From Geodermatophilus obscurus (GTDB taxonomy: Bacteria > Actinomycetota > Actinomycetes > Mycobacteriales > Geodermatophilaceae): DNA of 64,000 bases. This document shows, piece after piece, positions 58,892 to 64,000 of this stretch. A program made the position numbers and the translations under genes. The stretch is taken from NCBI RefSeq assembly GCF_900143215.1, contig NZ_FRDM01000002.1, forward strand, positions 124,001 through 188,000. The letters run 5' to 3'. The notes beneath the pieces were generated by a model that saw only the letters and a program-made list of their open reading frames with translations, made no database searches and was not told the DNA's origin. Every line of letters begins with the position of its first letter. Positions within the stretch are counted from its first letter, which is position 1.

Positions 58892-61206
58892 CTCGGCCCG
58901 CCGCCCACCGCCGCCTGCACCGCGCCCTCGCGCAACCGCTCGGCCTCCTGCTCGAGCAACCCGGACTGCTCCTCGGCGCCGGTGCGGGCGGCGGTGGTGC
59001 GGATCCGGCCGCCCGGCCAGCCCCCGGCGCGACCGAGGAGGGTCAGCGCGGCCGGGGTGAGCACCGGCCGGGTGAGGAAGGTGTCGATGAGCAGCCCGAC
59101 CGCCATCGTGAACGCGATCTGGCGGAAGGTGGACAGCGGGATGATGGCGACCATGGCGAACGTGGCCGCCAGGATCAGGCCGGCGGCGCTGACCGCCCGC
59201 GCGGTGGCGGGCAGGGCGACGGCGATCGCCTGGGCGAGCGGGCGCCGGGCGGCCTGCTCCCAGATCGCCCCGACGACGAACACGAGGTAGTCCGAGCCGA
59301 GCGCGAGCAGCAGCACGGCGGTGGCGAAGGGGACGTAGAAGGTGAGGCCCGGCTCCCCGAGCAGGACCTGGAACACCAGGACGGTCAGGCCGAGGGCGGT
59401 GGCCACGCCGAGGGCGCTCAGCAGGAGCAGCACCAGCGGCGCCAGGATCGCGCGCAGGAACAGCGCGAGGATGACCAGCTCGACCAGGAGCACGGCGATC
59501 ACCACGCGCCCGAGCTCGGCGCGGGTGATGGCGGCCAGCTCGGCGGCGACGGCGGTCTGGCCGGTCACCCCCACGGTGACGTCCTCGACGCCGGCCTCGG
59601 CGACCAGCGTGTCGACGCGGTCCTGCAGCTGCCGCAGGTCGGCGATCGCCGGAGCCGCCAGCGGGTCGCTGTCGAACACCACGATGAACCGCGCGGCGTC
59701 CCCGTCCGTCGAGAAGACGATGCCGTACTCCTCGGGCAGCGGGTTCTGCGCCGGCCCCAGCACCTCGGCGACCCCGGGCAGGGCGGCGAGCTCCTCCTGG
59801 AAGCGGGTGAGGGCCTCCCGCTGCGCGGAGACCCCCTCGCCCTCCAGGATCACCTCGGTCGGTGCGGTCACCCCGCGCACGCCGGTGTCCTCGAGCACCT
59901 GGGCGCCGACCCGCACGGGGTCGTCGTCGGGCAGGGCGGTGGTGAACGACACGCCCAGCTGCATGTCCGACAGCGGCAGCGCGCCCGGGACGAGCACGCC
60001 GACGCCCAGGAGCAGCCCGGCCAGCGCCCCCCGCCGGCCGGAGAGAGCCCGGGCGAGCCACCGCGTGGCCGGCCCGGCGCTGCGGTCCAGCGTCCGGCCG
60101 CCGGCCCGGGACGGGGCGAACAGCCGGGCGCCCAGGACCGCCAGCACGGCCGGGACCAGGGTGAGCGACACGACCAGGCCCACCACCACGGTGAGGGCCA
60201 GTGCCGGCCCGAACGCGCGGAACAGGGCGAAGTCGGCGACCAGCAGCGCCGCCGTCCCGGCCGCGACGGTCACCCCGGCGACCGCCACGATCGGGCCCTC
60301 GGTGAGGACGACGCGGCGGGCCGCCTCGTGCCGGTCCACCCCGCGGTCCAGCTGCCGGCGGAAGCCCGAGCAGAACAGCACGCAGTAGTCGGTGACGACC
60401 CCGATGAGCAGGGCCGCCGTCAGCGGCCGGAGCTCGTCGGGGAGGGCGAAACCCAGCGCGGAGGCGGCGGCGCCCAACACGCGCACCGCGACCACGTAAC
60501 CCAGCCCCGCCACGAACAGCACGACGACGGGCGCCACGAGGGAGCGGAAGGTGAGCGCCACGACGATGGCGATCAGCACCAGCGTCGCCAGCTCGAACAC
60601 GAGCAGCCGGGACGAGAGGTACTCGGCCTGGGCGACCCGGGCCGGGGTGAACCCGGTGACGTAGGTCCGCACCGAGGGGTCGATGTCGAAGTGGTTGGCG
60701 TACTGGCGGGCCAGCGCCGTCGCCTCGGCCAGCGAGGTCCCGCCGGACACGTACAGGTAGGTCACGGCGGTCTCGGGGTCGGAGGTGGGGATCGGCACCG
60801 CCGCGACGACCTGCTCGCCACTGGGCGGCGCGGTGCCCTCGAGCTGGGCTTGCACGTGGGCCAGTGCCCAGAGGGCGACGTCGGCGCGGGTGAGGGGGTC
60901 CAGGCCCGCGGGGTCGTGCACGACGACGGAGGTCTCGGAGAGGACCGGCACCCGGAACAGCTCCAGGCTGCGCTCCTGCACGGCCACCGCCTCGCTGCCC
61001 GGGGGCAGCAGGCCGCCGACGTCGGCGGTGCTGCCGCCACCGCCTCCGGGGGAGGGCACGACGACCGCAGCCACGGCGAGGGCGATCCACCCGGCGAGGA
61101 CGAACCACCGCCCGGTCACCACGAGGGTCCGGATCGCGCGACCCACCGCGCGGAGCACGGCCGCGGGGACGGCGACCAGCGACCTCACCCAGTGCCGTGA
61201 GGACAA
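58888..61206 (-). CDS. MMPL-family RND lipid transporter
   Basis: 772 residues. Two MMPL halves, each with a periplasmic loop and a five-helix bundle: LTAALLIGVVTDYCVLFCSGFRRQL in the first, and VLLLALGSDYLVFVVGAIWEQ in the second with the proton-relay Asp/Tyr pair. It probably exports a lipid or glycolipid using the proton gradient. TTG 61206 is the best start because GGGAGG lies 6 nt upstream; the first internal GTG (61188) has none. Coupled to the LmeA-like gene. Confidence 0.88.
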   Translation of the reverse strand: MSSRHWVRSLVAVPAAVLRAVGRAIRTLVVTGRWFVLAGWIALAVAAVVVPSPGGGGGSTADVGGLLPPGSEAVAVQERSLELFRVPVLSETSVVVHDPAGLDPLTRADVALWALAHVQAQLEGTAPPSGEQVVAAVPIPTSDPETAVTYLYVSGGTSLAEATALARQYANHFDIDPSVRTYVTGFTPARVAQAEYLSSRLLVFELATLVLIAIVVALTFRSLVAPVVVLFVAGLGYVVAVRVLGAAASALGFALPDELRPLTAALLIGVVTDYCVLFCSGFRRQLDRGVDRHEAARRVVLTEGPIVAVAGVTVAAGTAALLVADFALFRAFGPALALTVVVGLVVSLTLVPAVLAVLGARLFAPSRAGGRTLDRSAGPATRWLARALSGRRGALAGLLLGVGVLVPGALPLSDMQLGVSFTTALPDDDPVRVGAQVLEDTGVRGVTAPTEVILEGEGVSAQREALTRFQEELAALPGVAEVLGPAQNPLPEEYGIVFSTDGDAARFIVVFDSDPLAAPAIADLRQLQDRVDTLVAEAGVEDVTVGVTGQTAVAAELAAITRAELGRVVIAVLLVELVILALFLRAILAPLVLLLLSALGVATALGLTVLVFQVLLGEPGLTFYVPFATAVLLLALGSDYLVFVVGAIWEQAARRPLAQAIAVALPATARAVSAAGLILAATFAMVAIIPLSTFRQIAFTMAVGLLIDTFLTRPVLTPAALTLLGRAGGWPGGRIRTTAARTGAEEQSGLLEQEAERLREGAVQAAVGGGPR

Positions 61207-61297
61207 GGCGGCCTCCCGCCGGGCCCGTTCTCGTGCGTACCGCTGTCTGCGGAGGGTACGTCCGAGCCCGCCTGACCGCCGGGTGAGAGGACGACCG

Positions 61298-61846
61298 ATG
61301 GCGCAGCCCGCCCCACCCGGCCAGGAGGAGCGGTCGGACGGCCCGCAGGACCGTGGCTGGACCCGCTGGCTGGCCGCGGGGACATTCGTCCTCGGCCTGG
61401 TCGCCGGGGCGTTGCTCGTCGGGCTGCTCGGTCAGGCCCCGCCCGTGCCGAGGTCCGCGCAGGAGGCGGCGTCCGCGCCGGCTGCCGGGCCGACGGGCAC
61501 GGCCGGGCCGGGTGACCCGGTCGGGATCGACCCGGCCTGCCTGCGGGCGCTCAACGCCGCGCAGGACATCGCGGCGACCGCCGACGACCTGGGGGCCGCT
61601 GCGGCGGCCCTGGACGCGGCTCAGCTCGACGAGGTGGTCCGCCGGCTCCAGCCGCTGCAGGCGCGGCTCGGCGCGAGCCGCGCCGCCTGCGAGGCGTCCG
61701 GGTCGCTGTCCACCGAGGGGGCAGAGCCGACCGAGGGGGCAGAGCCGACCGAGGGGGCCGAGCCGACCGAGGGGGCCGAGCCGACCGAGGGGGCCGAGCC
61801 GACCGAGGGGGCCGAGCCGCCCCCTCCGGCGTCACCGACGGGCTGA
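61298..61846 (+). CDS. Membrane-anchored protein with TEGAEP repeats
   Basis: 182 residues. One transmembrane helix (AGTFVLGLVAGALLVGLLG, about 26-45), a helical extracytoplasmic part (CLRALNAAQDIAATADDLGAAAAALDAAQLDEVVRR) and a C-terminal TEGAEP repeated six times. The repeat forms an acidic, Pro-containing stalk that may vary in copy number. ATG 61298 has GAGAGGACG upstream. Divergent from the MMPL gene. Function unknown; the helical part resembles small actinobacterial membrane proteins of unknown role. Confidence 0.7.
   Translation: MAQPAPPGQEERSDGPQDRGWTRWLAAGTFVLGLVAGALLVGLLGQAPPVPRSAQEAASAPAAGPTGTAGPGDPVGIDPACLRALNAAQDIAATADDLGAAAAALDAAQLDEVVRRLQPLQARLGASRAACEASGSLSTEGAEPTEGAEPTEGAEPTEGAEPTEGAEPTEGAEPPPPASPTG
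61712..61819 (+). repeat. 18-bp coding tandem repeat, six units (TEGAEP)
   Basis: Six in-frame 18-bp units encode TEGAEP, differing only at a synonymous third position (GCA or GCC). Such uniformity points to recent slippage or recombination. Confidence 0.85.
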
Positions 61847-61913
61847 GGACCTCCGGGCCGGGGAACCGGCCCCGCTGCCGAGCCTGCGAGCCGTGGGGGA
61901 GCGCGGGCCTTCG

Positions 61914-62879
61914 TCAGCGGACCCGGAGCAGCACCTTGCCGGTGGCGCGGCGCTCGTCGAGCTCGGTGACCGCCGCCGCGGCGTCGGCCAGGTCGTGCAC
62001 GGTGCCGAGGACCGGGTCGAGGGCGCCGCGCTCGAGCAGCGGCTGCAGGTCGCGCCACTGCTCCTGCACGTAGCCGGGCTCGCCCGTCCAGAACGCGCCC
62101 CACCCGACCCCGACGACCGACACGTTGTTCAGCAGCAGCCGGTTGACCTTCACCGTGGGGATCTCCCCGCCGGTGAAGCCCAGCACCAGCAGCCGGCCCT
62201 CCCGCGCCAGGCTGCGCAGCGAGTCGGTGAACCGGTCGCCGCCCACCGGGTCGGCGACGACGTCGACGCCGCGGCCGCCGGTGAGCTCCTTGACCCGGTC
62301 GCGGAAGCCGTCGGCGAGCACGACCTCGTCGGCGCCGGCGGCCCGCGCGGCCCCGCCCTTGGCCTCGCTGGACACCACCGCGAGCACGCGCGCGCCGTAC
62401 GCCTTGGCCAGCTGGATGCCCGCCGTCCCCAGGCCGCCGGCGGCGCCGTGCACCAGCACCGTCTCGCCCTCGCGCAGCCGACCGCGGCGGCGGAGCGCGA
62501 AGTGCATGGTCAGGTAGTTCATCGGCAGCGCCGCGCCCTGCTCGAAGGTCACGCCGTCGGGCAGCGGGAAGACGAAGCCCGGGTCGGCCGCGGCCACCTC
62601 GGCGAAGCCGCCGAAGCCGGGGAAGGCCGCCACCCGCTGGCCGGGCTGCAGGCCGCTGCCCGCGGGGGCGCTGCGCACCGTCCCGGCCACCTCGCTGCCG
62701 GGCACGAACGGCAGCGGCGGCTTGATCTGGTACTCCCCGCGGCTGAGCAGCACCTCGGGGAACGTCACGCCCGCGACGTGCACGTCGATCAGCACCCGGC
62801 CGTCCGAGTCGGGCTCGGGGACGTCGACGACCGCGATGGCCGAGGGGCCGCCGAGGGTGACGATCTGGGCTGCGCGCAC
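61914..62879 (-). CDS. NADPH:quinone oxidoreductase (zinc-independent MDR, QOR type)
   Basis: 321 residues of the medium-chain reductase superfamily. GroES-like N-domain (MRAAQIVTLGGPSAIAVVDVP, PPLPFVPGSEVAGTV), then Rossmann VLVHGAAGGLGTAGIQLAKAYGARV. Zinc ligands are absent, so it is a quinone or enone reductase. GTG 62879 has AGGAGG upstream. Monocistronic. Confidence 0.85.
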   Translation of the reverse strand: MRAAQIVTLGGPSAIAVVDVPEPDSDGRVLIDVHVAGVTFPEVLLSRGEYQIKPPLPFVPGSEVAGTVRSAPAGSGLQPGQRVAAFPGFGGFAEVAAADPGFVFPLPDGVTFEQGAALPMNYLTMHFALRRRGRLREGETVLVHGAAGGLGTAGIQLAKAYGARVLAVVSSEAKGGAARAAGADEVVLADGFRDRVKELTGGRGVDVVADPVGGDRFTDSLRSLAREGRLLVLGFTGGEIPTVKVNRLLLNNVSVVGVGWGAFWTGEPGYVQEQWRDLQPLLERGALDPVLGTVHDLADAAAAVTELDERRATGKVLLRVR

Positions 62880-63014
62880 GGGTCCTCCTGCACGGTGGGC
62901 TACGGGACCGCGAGCTTGTCAGAGCGGGGGACCGGCGTCGCAGCGAGGGCGGGGGAGCGGGTGACCGAACCGCGGCTCCACGGGGCGTGACGCCGCCCTC
63001 GGCGGAGGTGCGGG

Positions 63015-63551
63015 CTACCCGCCGACCAGCCGCCGCAGCCGGCGGGCCGGCGCCTGGACGGCCCGCAGGGCCAGTCGCACCGGCAGGGTCGCGAGGGTGG
63101 AGCCCACCCGCACGCCCAGGCGCCACAGGTCGGCGTAGTCCGGCGGCCGGGGCGCGGTCGGCATGGGATCGGCCGGGGGTGGTGTGGCGGGCACGATCAG
63201 GTCGACCGTCGTCCGGCGGCGGGTGCTGCGCAGCGACTCGAACGACGGGATGCGAGGCGCATCGGGCGACTCCTCCTCGTCCGCTCCGGGCTCCGCCAGG
63301 GAGGACTGCGCGCGGTCGGGGCGCGGCTGGGCCGCTCTCATGCGGCCGGGCGGCTCCGGGACGACGCGGCGGATGGCGGCGATGCTGCCCGGGCCCAGCC
63401 CGTTGACCGCGATGAGCTCCGCCCGGGTGAGGGTGGCGAGCTGCGCGGTCGTGGTGATCCCGGCCCGGGCCAGCGCGGTCACCGCTCGCGTGGGCAGGCC
63501 CAGGTCGCTGACGGTCTCCCCGGGCGTGCTCCCCGGTGACGTGGTCGGCAT
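63015..63551 (-). CDS. Helix-hairpin-helix (RNA polymerase alpha-CTD-like) protein
   Basis: 178 residues. An N-terminal helix-hairpin-helix (LPTRAVTALARAGITTTAQL, then LTRAELIAVNGLGPGSIAAIRRVV) resembles the nucleic-acid-binding fold of alpha-CTD or RadA-type HhH. A polar disordered middle and a basic amphipathic C-terminal helix (LPVRLALRAVQAPARRLRRL) follow. ATG 63551 has TAGGTT 7 nt upstream. A TTG in frame at 63560 is an alternative. Function unknown; DNA or RNA binding is inferred. Confidence 0.65.
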   Translation of the reverse strand: MPTTSPGSTPGETVSDLGLPTRAVTALARAGITTTAQLATLTRAELIAVNGLGPGSIAAIRRVVPEPPGRMRAAQPRPDRAQSSLAEPGADEEESPDAPRIPSFESLRSTRRRTTVDLIVPATPPPADPMPTAPRPPDYADLWRLGVRVGSTLATLPVRLALRAVQAPARRLRRLVGG

Positions 63552-63558
63552 GGGGTCC

Positions 63559-63564
63559 AACCTA
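63559..63564 (-). promoter_or_regulatory. Putative -10 element TAGGTT of a leaderless promoter
   Basis: TAGGTT on the minus strand ends 7 nt before ATG 63551. Confidence 0.45.
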
Positions 63565-63640
63565 GGGCCGACCGCTGCGCGGCACCGGGCCAGGTCTCCT
63601 GCAGGATGCGCAGGCAGTCCGCACCCCTGGAGGCTCTCCG

Positions 63641-64000
63641 ATGACCGCTGCCCGTCCCGGCGGGACCCCCCGTCCCACGCACAGCGAGGGCTCGTTGCCC
63701 TCCGGGCAGTACCGGCAGGCCTGGACCGTCGAGGACCCGGTCGGCGCGGTCGTCCTGGTGCACGGGGCCCACGAGCACGGCGGTCGGTACCGGCACGTGG
63801 CCGAGCGGCTGGCCGCCGCGGGGTACGCCTGCCACGCCGTCGACCACCCCGGTCATGGCCGCTCCCCGGGCCGGCGCGGCAACATCGGCAGCATGACCGC
63901 TGCCGTCGACGGCGTCGCCGAGCTCGTGCGGTTCGCCGGCGAGCGGCACCCCGGCGTCCCGCTGTTCGTCTACGGGCACAGCCTGGGCGGGCTGATCGCC
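63641..64000 (+). CDS. Alpha/beta hydrolase, monoacylglycerol lipase type (5' part)
   Basis: The first 120 codons of a gene that runs off the window. It reads MTAARPGGTPRPTHSEGS, then VVLVHGAHEHGGRYRHVAERL (oxyanion region), DHPGHGRSPGRRGNI and the nucleophile elbow VYGHSLGGLIA. This pattern is typical of monoacylglycerol lipase/lysophospholipase (PldB-like) hydrolases. ATG 63641 has TGGAGG about 8 nt upstream. Divergent from the helix-hairpin-helix gene. It probably hydrolyses monoglycerides in the cytoplasm or at the membrane. Confidence 0.8.
   Translation, partial: MTAARPGGTPRPTHSEGSLPSGQYRQAWTVEDPVGAVVLVHGAHEHGGRYRHVAERLAAAGYACHAVDHPGHGRSPGRRGNIGSMTAAVDGVAELVRFAGERHPGVPLFVYGHSLGGLIA

Overview
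The window looks like chromosomal DNA from a very high-G+C actinobacterium. Coding regions have almost exclusively G or C at third codon positions, GTG starts are as common as ATG, and many neighbours overlap by GTGA. The families present (GAF-ANTAR regulator, LtrA, MMPL plus LmeA-like protein, DUF6221, DUF6297, DUF6186-like membrane proteins, Spo0M, LysX-like protein, LigB-type DNA ligase) are typical of Actinomycetes. The closest feel is Geodermatophilaceae, but that is inference. I see no rRNA, tRNA, CRISPR array, integrase or transposase, so this is ordinary chromosome with lineage-specific accessory genes rather than an island.

Layout. 0-4.5 kb: small membrane proteins and hydrolases. 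4.5-8.7 kb: a pyruvate oxidase / GH13 alpha-glucosidase operon and a divergent LuxR-type regulator whose frame is broken at a perfect hairpin. 8.7-14.2 kb: membrane proteins, a CPBP protease, a large glycosyltransferase-like membrane protein and an alpha/beta-hydrolase. 14.2-19.3 kb: an F420/NADP-type reductase with a tandem operator-like repeat, a GAF-ANTAR protein, a gene-poor stretch, SnoaL, DUF899 and VOC proteins, and a heptanucleotide repeat. 19.4-25.2 kb: an amino-acid/lipid operon with a LysRS-first LysX-like fusion, an APC permease and an ornithine-cyclodeaminase homologue. 25-31.7 kb: an Imm5-like protein, asparaginase, a polysaccharide deacetylase and an acyl-CoA synthetase.

31.7-32.9 kb: a three-gene cobalt-type nitrile hydratase with its beta subunit split in two, as in thiocyanate hydrolase. 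32.9-36.5 kb: a two-component system (kinase frameshifted) next to an ABC exporter. 36.6-44.2 kb: gamma-glutamyltransferase, a second ABC system and a 14-TM MFS exporter fused to a long Pro/Thr/Glu tail. 44.6-51.4 kb: an LLM oxidoreductase, an FAD monooxygenase, an ATP-dependent DNA ligase and the PTS-type dihydroxyacetone kinase dhaKLM. 51.4-58 kb: Spo0M, a site-2 protease and an FMO-SDR pair that encloses the tiny relic of a hydrolase gene, with a regulator relic alongside. 58-64 kb: MMPL/LmeA cell-envelope genes, a quinone oxidoreductase, a helix-hairpin-helix protein and the 5' part of a monoglyceride-lipase gene that runs off the window.

Two themes cut across the regions. First, several genes seem to be leaderless: a TANNNT element lies 6-8 nt before the start codon and no Shine-Dalgarno sequence is visible. 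Second, five loci show gene damage: two single-base frameshifts in regulatory genes, two genes with internal deletions and one 3' fragment. These are either real decay or, for the two homopolymer cases, possible sequencing error.
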